Shown here: positions 15,774-23,310 of the stretch, piece by piece | Layout: the number at the start of each line of letters is the position of its first letter | Position numbering within the stretch: the first letter of the stretch is position 1 | Origin: a virus | Direction: 5' to 3' (one strand) | Length of the DNA: 26,895 nucleotides | IMG/VR virus record: IMGVR_UViG_3300042518_000237 | Coordinates: 1-26,895 of that record | Position numbers and translations under genes: made by a program | The notes under the pieces: model-generated | Told to the model about the DNA's origin: nothing | Database searches by the model: none | The model's input: only the letters and a program-made list of their open reading frames with translations

Positions 15774-16184
15774 TTAGCTCACGTTACCGGTGATAACACA
15801 CTCTGTACCGCTAATGAACAAGACAGTAGCTACGCCTCTGGTTGCTAGTGTTACGGTAGCTTTGTCTGTGTTTGTACCAGCAATGTATGCTGTAGTGATC
15901 GTACAAGTAACAGTAAGATCTCCTGACGTATTGTTGTACAGTGATACAACATCACCAGCGGTAAAGGTTGAGTTAGGAATGGTGATACCAGCGGACAAAG
16001 AGATAACCTTGCCTACATCGCTAGTAGCCATTGTGGTCGTGGTAGAGCTAACAGGTACGTTTAGGAAGCCAAGCGTTGTATCCGCATCAGGCAACGTAGC
16101 AGTACGGTTAGAGTTAGTATTAGCGGACTGAATCGTGTGTGTACCAGTACCGCTAGCATTTCCTTGAACTTTAATTGCAGACAT
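15774..16184 (-). CDS. Small tail fibre protein (136 aa)
   Basis: The opening MSAIKVQGNASGTGTHTIQS then NTNSNRTATLPDADTTLGFL is a standard phage fibre segment (the T(A/V)TLPDAD motif). The C-terminal module (about residues 50-136, ending NTDKATVTLATRGVATVLFI then SGTECVITGNVS) is closely similar to the end of the 183-aa gene at 9300-9851. It probably sits at the end of, or caps, one of the two adjacent large fibres. It lies 2 bp from the LamG gene and 9 bp from the collagen-type fibre gene. Confidence 0.65.
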   Translation of the reverse strand: MSAIKVQGNASGTGTHTIQSANTNSNRTATLPDADTTLGFLNVPVSSTTTTMATSDVGKVISLSAGITIPNSTFTAGDVVSLYNNTSGDLTVTCTITTAYIAGTNTDKATVTLATRGVATVLFISGTECVITGNVS

Positions 16185-16193
16185 TATGTCTCC

Positions 16194-18770
16194 TTAATCC
16201 ATGACTAACCATCGTTGTCCAGTACCTACAGTGACAGCGATTCCGGTGTTGATTGTAACAGGTCCAACGCTAATACCATTCTTAGCGGCAGTGACTGTAT
16301 AGTTTGAAGAAATTGTTTGATCATTCTCTAAGATCGTTGATGATCCTCCACCACCGCCACCACCTGTGGCAGATAACGTACCAGCAGAGAAACTTAACCC
16401 AGTGCCTATCGTAACGTTGCTAAAGCCACCAGAGCCATTACCGTATAGAATGGATGTACCACTGGTTGCTGGTGCATAGTCAGTACCGGATACAGCAGCA
16501 GTGAATGCTGAAGAACCATTACCTTTTACGATACCTGTTATGCTTGAAACACCAGTACCACCATTAGCAACTGCTACTGTACCAGTGACATTGCCTGCGT
16601 TACCACTGATGTCTCCTGTTATCTTTGATCCAGCTAAGGCTGTAAGCCATGTTGGGTTTGAATAGCTACCACCTGTAGATACACCGTCAGCGATGCTGTA
16701 ACCACTTAGCGTTGTAGGTGTACTGCTTATTTTACTCCAAGCTAACGATGTAATCCATGTTGGATCTGCATAACTACCATTTGTGTATACACCATTCGTT
16801 ACTGTACCAGCATTACCTGTGATGTCAATACCCCAGGTTCCTGTAACTGACGCTGGTGCAATGTTCTTCCAGTATTGGTTTGCTGAATCATACTGAAGTA
16901 TATCATTATTGGCAACAGAAGTAATCTTAACATTGTGTAGCTCATCCAGTTCCCAACCGTTGTTAATATTCAGGAACAACTCACCTGAAGAGGCGTTAAC
17001 CTTAACAACCCAACCTAGAAATACCGTATGTGCTGGTGCTGATGGTCTTGTTGCTGTAAACCCACCAGCAGTCTGTGATAAGTACACATCGTCACCAGCA
17101 GTGAATGCACTGGTATCAATACCTCTAATCACACCAAAGGTGGCTACAAAGCCTTCTGCACCGTTAGCAATGTCTTCTGCTGTTACACCTAGTGTAGGTG
17201 CGGACAAGGATTCCGTATCTGCATCAGCAAGTACTACACTGGGTCGTTGTCCTTGAGCACCTGATACAGCAACTACCTTACCTTTTGTAATCGTAGAGCC
17301 TGAACCATTGTATACTAAGACAACATTCTCCTGACCTACCTGGAGATCAACATTGTTACCCTTTAGGCGTGTAACTAATGATCCATCACCATTGTCATAC
17401 CATAATTTACCTACAGCACCAGTAACCGTAGCTGCTGTGTCAAACTGTATGAAGTCTGGTGAGCTAATACCACCAGTGATACTGTCTAGGCTTGTGATGT
17501 TTGTGTTAGCACCTGAGTTAGCAGCACCTAAGGTGTTGTAACTGATTGTTCTTGCTACAGAACCATCAAAGGTAGTTCCTGATGCGTCACCACTACCACT
17601 ATTGTTGAAAGTAACTGCATTGGTTGTTGTACCACCACTACCAGCAGCAACAGTATCCCAACCGAATGCTGTCCCACTCCACTTAAGGTAGGTATTTGAT
17701 GTGGTAGGAGCATCAATAAAGCCTGTGGTGTCAGCACCAAGCTGGTAAACAATCTTGTTAGCAGCACCACCAGCAATCGCTGTTGCAGTACCTGCATTAC
17801 CACTGATGTTACCAGTGATCTTTGATCCAGCCAGTGATGTAATCCACGTAGGATTACTATAGCTACCACCAGTGCTTACACCATCAGTGATACCATAGCC
17901 TGACAGTGTTGTTGGTGTTGATGTAATCTTAGACCAAGCTAATGCTGTGATCCATGAAGGATTACTGTAGCTACCAGTCGTGTATACACCGTTAGTGACA
18001 GTACCTGCACTGCCTAGAATATCAATATTCCAAGTACCAGTAGCATTCGTACCTGTGATGCTAGGAGCACCAAGGGTGTTGTAGCTGATTGTACGGGCTA
18101 CCGAGCCATTAAAGGATACTGGTGAGGCTGCGCCAGAACCGCTGCTGTTAAACGTCACTGAGTAGGTTGTAGTGCCTCCACCACCTCCTCCGCCGCCACC
18201 AGCAATCCAAGATAGGTTACCTTCACCATCTGTGGAGAGAACTTCTCCAGCATGTCCTGTCTGATCTGGTAGTAGTTCTGTGATGCTCATCTGTCCTTGT
18301 TTGAACATCTGAACCACAGCATCACTAGCGATACGTGTTACGTAACCAGCATTGATTTGTTGTCCGTTAGATAGTTCAACAACTAACTGATCATCAAAGT
18401 CAATGAATACATTGGTAACACTTACACCATCAACACCATCCCTACCATCTTTACCATCAATACCATCTTTACCTGGACGACCATCAATACCGTTTGTACC
18501 GTCACGGCCATCCTTACCGTTTACACCATCCTTACCATCTCTACCAGGATCACCTTTCTTTGTAGAAAGATCTTTGATCTCGTTGTACTTAGCGGTAAGT
18601 CTATCTTCAATCTGTTTAAAGGCATCAACGATGTAAGCGGATTTAGTCTTGTTTACCTCCAGATCATGTTTCTGTTTCTCTTCACGAAGACCAGCAATTA
18701 ACTCTTTCAACAAGAGTTTCTTATCTCGTGAAGAAGCCTGCATTACTGCATCAATAAGTTCTTTAGCCAT
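16194..18770 (-). CDS. Collagen-repeat tail fibre (858 aa)
   Basis: A helical N-terminus (residues 1-70) probably attaches to the virion or forms a coiled coil. Residues 73-115 are 14 uninterrupted collagen-type Gly-X-Y triplets (GDPGRDGKDG...GKDGRDGVDG). A globular segment and a run of nine glycines (191-199) follow. A repeated beta block occurs at 244-328 and again at 643-727. Between them lies a conserved domain at about 455-610 (KLWYDNGDGSLVTRLKGNNV then GKVVAVSGAQGQRPSVVLAD) seen in many environmental phage fibres. The C-terminus (NYTVTAAKNGISVGPVTI...GQRWLVMD) is a typical fibre cap. The start overlaps the portal gene end by 8 bp. Confidence 0.85.
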   Translation of the reverse strand: MAKELIDAVMQASSRDKKLLLKELIAGLREEKQKHDLEVNKTKSAYIVDAFKQIEDRLTAKYNEIKDLSTKKGDPGRDGKDGVNGKDGRDGTNGIDGRPGKDGIDGKDGRDGVDGVSVTNVFIDFDDQLVVELSNGQQINAGYVTRIASDAVVQMFKQGQMSITELLPDQTGHAGEVLSTDGEGNLSWIAGGGGGGGGGTTTYSVTFNSSGSGAASPVSFNGSVARTISYNTLGAPSITGTNATGTWNIDILGSAGTVTNGVYTTGSYSNPSWITALAWSKITSTPTTLSGYGITDGVSTGGSYSNPTWITSLAGSKITGNISGNAGTATAIAGGAANKIVYQLGADTTGFIDAPTTSNTYLKWSGTAFGWDTVAAGSGGTTTNAVTFNNSGSGDASGTTFDGSVARTISYNTLGAANSGANTNITSLDSITGGISSPDFIQFDTAATVTGAVGKLWYDNGDGSLVTRLKGNNVDLQVGQENVVLVYNGSGSTITKGKVVAVSGAQGQRPSVVLADADTESLSAPTLGVTAEDIANGAEGFVATFGVIRGIDTSAFTAGDDVYLSQTAGGFTATRPSAPAHTVFLGWVVKVNASSGELFLNINNGWELDELHNVKITSVANNDILQYDSANQYWKNIAPASVTGTWGIDITGNAGTVTNGVYTNGSYADPTWITSLAWSKISSTPTTLSGYSIADGVSTGGSYSNPTWLTALAGSKITGDISGNAGNVTGTVAVANGGTGVSSITGIVKGNGSSAFTAAVSGTDYAPATSGTSILYGNGSGGFSNVTIGTGLSFSAGTLSATGGGGGGGSSTILENDQTISSNYTVTAAKNGISVGPVTINTGIAVTVGTGQRWLVMD
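16590..16844 (-). repeat. Second copy of an 85-codon fibre block
   Basis: It encodes TGTWGIDITGNAGTVTNGVY through ALAGSKITGDISGNAGN and aligns without gaps to the block at 17787-18041. It is an internal duplication of the shaft segment of the collagen-type fibre. Confidence 0.75.
17787..18041 (-). repeat. First copy of an 85-codon fibre block
   Basis: It encodes TGTWNIDILGSAGTVTNGVY through SLAGSKITGNISGNAGT. The partner copy is at 16590-16844, offset by 399 codons. A second repeated unit, TFNxSGSGxAS...GSVARTISYNTLGA, occurs at residues 206-235 and 387-416 of the same protein. Confidence 0.75.
18426..18554 (-). repeat. Collagen-type Gly-X-Y coding repeat
   Basis: Fourteen Gly-X-Y triplets plus a closing Gly (residues 73-115 of the 858-aa fibre), mostly GKD, GRD, GID and GVD. 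The DNA appears as a 9-bp-like periodic ACCATC/ACCGTC tract. Such repeats trimerise into a collagen-like rod. Confidence 0.85.
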
Positions 18771-20763
18771 TGTCGGTCAACTTATCAAGTAGTTCGTTGA
18801 GCATATCTTCATCACCAGGGAGTACACCAGCTTTACTCATCTGCATTTCTACAATCTTGGTGTTGTTCGCTAAGTCAGCTTCTTTGAGCATTAACTCTGC
18901 TATCTTGACTCTACGGTCAAACTCAGTCTTAGCAGCATCGTCTTGGTTTGGTAAGTTCTTAGACACTGCTGCCATTATTTTAGCACGAGTCTCTTCAGGA
19001 AGCAACTGTGCTTCTATCGCTGTCTTCTGAGCCTCAGCAGCATCCTTAGCGGCTTTAGCTTGTTTCTCTCGGACACTAGCTTCAGCATCTGCTAACTGCA
19101 ACTGTGCTGCTTGCTGTTGTATCTGCTGCTGTTGTGGATCTGGTTGAGCAAGTTGAGCCAACTGAGCTAACAATGTTTCTTTGTTAGGCAACGAAGAAGT
19201 CTCAATAACACCTTGTAGCAACAAAGGAACGATAGGACTGTTCGGACCAAGTGTAGACAATAGCGCAAGTATCTGTGCTTGTTCAAACTCTCTTGCTATC
19301 ATGCCCATCGTACCTGTAGCAACAAAGTCAAAGTCTTGTACTGGATAGCGATCAGGACTAAACTGCATGTATCTCCATGCTGCTTTCTCTACAAAAGGAA
19401 TCAAGAAGTCTTCTTGGAAGTTAACCAACGATCTCTTGTTCTTTTTAATCAGTCCGGACACTGCCATAGCAAGTCCAGCAGTGGCTGCTTCACCACCAGA
19501 GACCTGTGCAGGGAGGTTTGCTGTGTCTAATGTACCTGTAGCCTGCAACATCATCCTTTCAAAGACCTGTGCAGACTGTAAATTAGCTGGGTCTGTGTTA
19601 CCAAACTTGAATGGTGTTAAGATTTCGTTAGGATTACCGTTAGTTAGGATGGTTTTACCAGGACGAATCTCAAATTTAGCTCCTCTAGGCAGTCTTGTAG
19701 CGTCTACAGCCATCATAGGAGCTGTTGTAAGCCCCAAAGAGTCTAAATGACTACGTAACTGAGCATCAACAGCCTTTTGCATGTTGTATGCCTTCTCAGC
19801 CGTTCCTCGACCCCAGAAACGACCAGGAATTGAGTCAGCTTGGTAAGCAACTACAGGTCTATCTTGCATCATAAACGGGTTTTCTTCAGCCTTTAGCAGG
19901 GCTTCTCCGTTAGCAATGACCACCATAGCCTCAACCATGTCTGAATATAGCTCATCATCCTCATAAGCCATGTCATCAGGGTTTGCTAATAGCTTTCTAG
20001 GCACTAAACCATAGTACCTTAACATAAGAATCTTGTCATTCTGGTAATATGTTAGGTCTTGATCAGGCTCTAAGTCAGTATCTACAGCAGCATCACCAAG
20101 TGCAACTGCTTTGTATACACCATCTTCCATGCCTTTGATGACTGCATGTCTACCTACATACTCTTCAATGGCACAACCCATAGCATCTTCAATGCTTGTT
20201 GAGTTAGGATCAATGATAAAGTTCTTAGGATTGATGGGTTTTAACTGCACAGCAATGCGATTGTTGGTTCGGACACCAATCATAGACAGTCCAGGCTGTG
20301 CTGAAGGCTGTGTAGCTGGAGCCATCTCCTTCTTTTGCTTAACAATGATCTCACCGATACCAGTACCATAGATCTCAGCTAAGGTCATGACATTACCAAT
20401 AGCTTTTCTGATCTTGTCTTTCTTAAAATCTTCAGACAAACGAGTACGTAAGATCTCAATGTCTTGTTTATCCTGGTCAGCAACGTCATCACTGATGTCG
20501 AAGAACTGTCCTTTAGCGAACACAGCTTCTTCAAGATCAGCTTGTTTGTTGTCTACTGCTTGCTGTAGGGCAGGGGAGATGATCTTTGAACGCTCAGACT
20601 GTCTGGTTTTATCTTCATCAGCCCAGATTCCACGCCAAAGACGTTCATACTCTTCCCATCTTGGGAGGTAATTCTCATCTCTGTGGTCCCTCCAGTTGTT
20701 GCATCGATCCATCACAAATGCTACTAGAGCATTCTGAGGAGTGATTTCGGATTCAAATTTCAT
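18763..20763 (-). CDS. Portal protein (666 aa)
   Basis: The portal forms the dodecameric DNA entry ring at one capsid vertex. Its N-terminal part (FVMDRCNNWRDHRDENYLPR then WEEYERLWRGIWADEDKTRQ and SERSKIISPALQQAVDNKQA) is typical of large podovirus portals. Further conserved-looking parts are AEIYGTGIGEIIVKQKK and FWGRGTAEKAYNMQKAVDAQ. The C-terminal 120 residues are Gln/Ala-rich and coiled (QQQQIQQQAAQLQLADAEAS), as expected for a portal barrel or tail. It lies 11 bp downstream of terL and overlaps the fibre gene by 8 bp. Length fits the P22/SU10-type class. Confidence 0.85.
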   Translation of the reverse strand: MKFESEITPQNALVAFVMDRCNNWRDHRDENYLPRWEEYERLWRGIWADEDKTRQSERSKIISPALQQAVDNKQADLEEAVFAKGQFFDISDDVADQDKQDIEILRTRLSEDFKKDKIRKAIGNVMTLAEIYGTGIGEIIVKQKKEMAPATQPSAQPGLSMIGVRTNNRIAVQLKPINPKNFIIDPNSTSIEDAMGCAIEEYVGRHAVIKGMEDGVYKAVALGDAAVDTDLEPDQDLTYYQNDKILMLRYYGLVPRKLLANPDDMAYEDDELYSDMVEAMVVIANGEALLKAEENPFMMQDRPVVAYQADSIPGRFWGRGTAEKAYNMQKAVDAQLRSHLDSLGLTTAPMMAVDATRLPRGAKFEIRPGKTILTNGNPNEILTPFKFGNTDPANLQSAQVFERMMLQATGTLDTANLPAQVSGGEAATAGLAMAVSGLIKKNKRSLVNFQEDFLIPFVEKAAWRYMQFSPDRYPVQDFDFVATGTMGMIAREFEQAQILALLSTLGPNSPIVPLLLQGVIETSSLPNKETLLAQLAQLAQPDPQQQQIQQQAAQLQLADAEASVREKQAKAAKDAAEAQKTAIEAQLLPEETRAKIMAAVSKNLPNQDDAAKTEFDRRVKIAELMLKEADLANNTKIVEMQMSKAGVLPGDEDMLNELLDKLTDNG

Positions 20764-20774
20764 GTTTGGTTATC

Positions 20775-22028
20775 CTAATAGCCTGCTACTTGGTCCAATA
20801 CTTCAAACTCTTCTTCATCAAGGTTTTGATTCCAGTTTGCAGTTTGTATTTGATCAATGTAGCTAAGTGCATCAATCAAATCATCATGTGTCTTAGTGTC
20901 TGGGAACTGCATCAGTTGGTCTAAGAACTGATAATTCCAGTCACCTTCATTTAAAACAATCCTACCATGCTCAAATCGACCCTGTAGTGACCAAACAATC
21001 CTATCTGCTTTCTTCTTATTACCATGCGTTAGTTCTTCAATCCTAGGATAGAACCCATTCCTACGCATTAGATCGTGCATATAAGGCATCACTGCATTCT
21101 TCAGCGCACCTTTCTCTATCCCAACACAACTAACTCTGTAATCCTTTGCAGCCTTTAATATACGTACTGCTGTCTCTCGGACATCCCACCTACCGTGTAG
21201 TATGTCAGCAACCCACCAACCTTTGGTGTTAACCTTAACAATGGCTATCGCTGTCTCATCCAGTTTCGAATTCTTCGACTTGTTCGTCTGAGAAGAATCC
21301 GAGAAACCACATAGATCCACCGCCATAAAGTAGTTACCTTCATCAGGTTCCTCGTCGCTTACCTTAATCCATTCTTCCTTAAATATCTCACTCTGAGATG
21401 CTTCAAACGAAGCCATAAACTCTTGTCTGAAAGCAAAGCTAGACATTGAACCTTTAGCAGCTTCAATCTCTGCTGGATCTAACAATGGATTATCAAAGCT
21501 AGTGAAGTGCCATGCCTTGTAATCCTTATCCTTACCACTATCACCTAGCCTATACAGTTCATAGAAGTGGTTTCTACCCATTGGTGTACCAATGAACATT
21601 GCTCTACCCTTCTGATCCGCTAAAGCAGGTCTTAAGATCTGTTCGAACACCTGTGGCTTCATATCAGCGTATTCGTCCATCACTAGATACTTTAAGCTGA
21701 CACCACGCATTGTCTCTGGTCTATCTGCACCCTTTAGTGAGATCATTGCACCATTGACTAAGGTAATCTGCATGTTGTTAACATGACTACCTTTAATGAC
21801 TGTATGGCCTAGCTCTAACAGCGTAGTCCACATAATATCTCTAGCTTGACCTTGCGTTGGCGCTACATACCAGACATGACCCTTTTCAGTCTGTAGTGCC
21901 TCTATGATCAGTGTCCAAGCTGCTAACCTAGATTTACCTGTACGTCTACCAGCAGCGATGATTTTAAACCTTGCTGGATCTTTAAAGACATCTTGTTGCC
22001 AGGGAAGTAACTTAACTTGTAGATCCAT
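20775..22028 (-). CDS. terL: Terminase large subunit
   Basis: This is the ATP-driven DNA packaging motor and headful nuclease. Counting from the longer possible start (TTG at 22049, 424 aa): Walker A AAGRRTGKS at 32-40, Walker B YLVMDEY at 121-127, coupling motif FIGTPMG at 152-158. The RNase H-like nuclease has acidic residues in MAVDLCGF (Asp245), CVGIEKG (Glu312) and THDDLIDAL (Asp389/390). I prefer ATG at 22026-22028 (MDLQVKLLPWQQDVF), the usual beginning in relatives, giving 417 aa; TTG at 22049 is also open. It overlaps terS by 17 bp from this start. All catalytic residues are present. Confidence 0.92.
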   Translation of the reverse strand: MDLQVKLLPWQQDVFKDPARFKIIAAGRRTGKSRLAAWTLIIEALQTEKGHVWYVAPTQGQARDIMWTTLLELGHTVIKGSHVNNMQITLVNGAMISLKGADRPETMRGVSLKYLVMDEYADMKPQVFEQILRPALADQKGRAMFIGTPMGRNHFYELYRLGDSGKDKDYKAWHFTSFDNPLLDPAEIEAAKGSMSSFAFRQEFMASFEASQSEIFKEEWIKVSDEEPDEGNYFMAVDLCGFSDSSQTNKSKNSKLDETAIAIVKVNTKGWWVADILHGRWDVRETAVRILKAAKDYRVSCVGIEKGALKNAVMPYMHDLMRRNGFYPRIEELTHGNKKKADRIVWSLQGRFEHGRIVLNEGDWNYQFLDQLMQFPDTKTHDDLIDALSYIDQIQTANWNQNLDEEEFEVLDQVAGY

Positions 22029-22509
22029 CCTCTTCTTCTTCGTAATCAATCAACGTGGTTTCTACCTCAACAGGTTCATGCTCAATCATTTCTACTGGAT
22101 TATCATTTACTCCAGTGATGTTGATGGTAATGGCTCTAGAGCCTCCTCCAACACCTTTCTCTTCAAAATAAGATACTGGCAACATCCTATCAACACACAA
22201 CTTCAGTGCTGCCATCTGATCCTTATCCTCATCATTCAATGCTTTGTGAACAATCTTACGGATAATAGCCTGTGAGTGTGTCAGCAACAGCGAAGCTGTT
22301 AACTCTTTAATCCTTGCCGCTTCACCAGGAGGTCTACCTCTTTTAGCTCTTTTGATGTACTTCTGTACCTCTTCCTTCTTTGGTCTTCCTCTTTTCCTTT
22401 TTTTGGCAGGCACTTTCTTTTCTTCATTGACTGCCACAACATCCTGGCTGACCGATGAAGGTAGCGAACAAAGATCAGATGATACAACTTCAGTTTTAAT
22501 TTCGGACAT
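22012..22509 (-). CDS. terS: Terminase small subunit with AT-hook-like motifs (165 aa)
   Basis: It lies immediately upstream of, and overlaps, terL. Residues about 38-62 contain two GRP-centred basic motifs, KRKRGRPKK and KRGRPPG, resembling AT-hooks that bind AT-rich minor groove. A helical part follows: EAARIKELTASLLLTHSQAI then DKDQMAALKLCVDRMLPVSY, the latter found in small terminases of related phages. The C-terminus is acidic (IDYEEEEDGSTS). It should recognise the packaging site. The start is ATG 22507-22509; a GTG lies just before it. An AGAGGT ribosome site supports this region. Confidence 0.8.
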   Translation of the reverse strand: MSEIKTEVVSSDLCSLPSSVSQDVVAVNEEKKVPAKKRKRGRPKKEEVQKYIKRAKRGRPPGEAARIKELTASLLLTHSQAIIRKIVHKALNDEDKDQMAALKLCVDRMLPVSYFEEKGVGGGSRAITINITGVNDNPVEMIEHEPVEVETTLIDYEEEEDGSTS

Positions 22510-22532
22510 CACTACCTCTATATAGTTTCTCT

Positions 22533-22546
22533 GCCGGAAGGCAGGA
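22533..22546. other. Small hairpin in the terS leader
   Basis: CTGCC and GGCAG form a 5-bp stem around GGAA, about 25-40 bases before the terS start. No U-run follows. It is a possible mRNA leader structure. Confidence 0.3.
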
Positions 22547-22662
22547 CTGTAGGGTGTATATAATTTTATGTATCTACAATGTAGTGTATGACGATAAGTT
22601 ATAAGTCTATTACTGAATTGTTTTTATACAATGTTTTGTTCATAGCCTACATAGAAGGACTT

Positions 22663-22692
22663 ATTGTAGCATACAAATGATATTGTTGTAAA
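22663..22692 (-). promoter_or_regulatory. Leftward promoter candidate for the terminase/structural operon
   Basis: On the minus strand TTTACA (22687-22692), an 18-nt spacer and TACAAT (22663-22668) with TGC before it, an extended -10. It has the same architecture as the promoter at 12725-12754, including the CTTTACA(A/G)CAA context. It leaves a leader of about 150 nt before terS. Confidence 0.5.
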
Positions 22693-22722
22693 GACTCTTG
22701 ACTACTACTGTAGGGTTATTGT

Positions 22723-22762
22723 CAGTGCAGACTGTGCTTTAACCAGTGCAGATTCAGTGCAG
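22723..22762 (+). repeat. CAGTGCAG repeats, first cluster
   Basis: Exact CAGTGCAG copies start at 22723, 22744 and 22755. A partial copy CTGTGCTT starts at 22732, 9 bp after the first. All are on the same strand. Together with the cluster at 23037-23147 they form an iteron-like set. Confidence 0.7.
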
Positions 22763-22840
22763 ACTACACACCAATCAAGGCTTTAGCGGGACTCCATTAA
22801 CATGGTGTCTTAGGCTCCGCAGAGGCTTTATAGATAACCT

Positions 22841-22920
22841 ATTGATTCTTAAGAGATTTCTTAATAGTAATGAATTATCATTATCAAGTTACTTTTTAGC
22901 TTTTTTTGTGGCTAAGAAGC
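22841..22920. other. AT-rich stretch, candidate unwinding region
   Basis: This stretch is strongly AT-rich compared with its flanks and ends in a T7 run. It includes two small perfect dyads: TTAAGA-GATT-TCTTAA and AATGA-ATTA-TCATT. It lies about 50 bp to the left of the DnaA-box array, the usual relation between an unwinding element and DnaA sites. No convincing gene covers it. Confidence 0.5.
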
Positions 22921-22960
22921 ACCACAACAATTTACTACACAACTCTACCCCCTCCCCCTA

Positions 22961-23024
22961 TGTTGATAACCTGTGGATAACTATGATGTTATCTGTGGAT
23001 AACCTGTTAGTAACCTGTGGATAA
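22961..23024 (-). promoter_or_regulatory. Array of DnaA boxes (TTATCCACA), candidate replication origin
   Basis: Exact TGTGGATAA, which is TTATCCACA on the minus strand and the DnaA-box consensus, occurs at 22972-22980, 22994-23002 and 23016-23024. The starts are exactly 22 bp apart. A one-mismatch copy, TGTTGATAA, lies 11 bp earlier at 22961-22969. All are in the same direction and on one helical face. This is the arrangement of DnaA-dependent origins of chromosomes and plasmids. Confidence 0.75.
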
Positions 23025-23036
23025 CTATGTTGGTAG

Positions 23037-23147
23037 CTGTGCAGGCTGTGCAGATAGTAAAAGGGTGTGACTGTGTAGCACCCTATTGAGATACATAGAG
23101 ATACTTTATCATCGCCTAAGACTGTGCAGCCAGTGCAGGCTGTGCAG
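23037..23147 (+). repeat. CTGTGCAG/CAGTGCAG repeats, second cluster
   Basis: Exact CWGTGCAG copies start at 23037 and 23046, then at 23122, 23131 and 23140, each group at strict 9-bp spacing. Between the groups is a hairpin AGGGTG/CACCCT (23062-23067 with 23079-23084). The last repeat ends one base before the parS-like site. Confidence 0.75.
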
Positions 23148-23148
23148 C

Positions 23149-23164
23149 TGTTCCACGTGAAACG
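23149..23164. promoter_or_regulatory. parS-like centromere site
   Basis: TGTTCCACGTGAAACG matches the chromosomal parS consensus TGTTnCACGTGAAACA at all defined positions but the last. It contains the palindromic core CACGTG with the flanking GTTC/GAAAC arms. ParB-CTP clamps load at such sites in most bacteria. No parA or parB is in this window. The site may use host ParB or a phage ParB encoded elsewhere. Confidence 0.6.
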
Positions 23165-23171
23165 TTGTATT

Positions 23172-23207
23172 CGAACAACACTACCGTTCATCCTGGATTA
23201 TTGTTCG
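23172..23207. repeat. Inverted repeat CGAACAA/TTGTTCG next to the parS-like site
   Basis: A perfect 7-bp inverted repeat (23172-23178 and 23201-23207) with a 22-bp spacer. The left arm lies in a second imperfect dyad around TTCGAA (GTTGTATTCGAACAAC). It lies upstream of the rightward promoter and could be an operator. Confidence 0.4.
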
Positions 23208-23232
23208 TTCGTCGGATAGGCCTGAAATGCCA

Positions 23233-23261
23233 TTGACAAGGCAAAATCAGCTAGGTAGTAT
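23233..23261 (+). promoter_or_regulatory. Rightward early promoter
   Basis: TTGACA (23233-23238), a 17-nt spacer and TAGTAT (23256-23261). It leads into a leader of about 45 nt and the GGAG ribosome site of the first rightward gene. Confidence 0.75.
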
Positions 23262-23310
23262 GAACACATCGACAAAGCAATTCCGCTAAGTCAACTACGG
23301 AGAAACAATC

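Noticed and set aside
18403-18636. Plus-strand frame with a PSLPSLPSIP repeat
   Set aside because: It is antisense of the collagen Gly-X-Y region.
22698-22720. Rightward promoter at TTGACT (22698-22703)
   Set aside because: No acceptable -10 at 16-18 nt spacing; only the -35-like half is shared with the 12760 promoter.
22746-23191. Open frames on both strands across the origin-like region (92 and 77 codons)
   Set aside because: They run through DnaA boxes and iterons, have low-complexity repeat-derived sequences (such as CTACTGCTV) and lack good ribosome sites.
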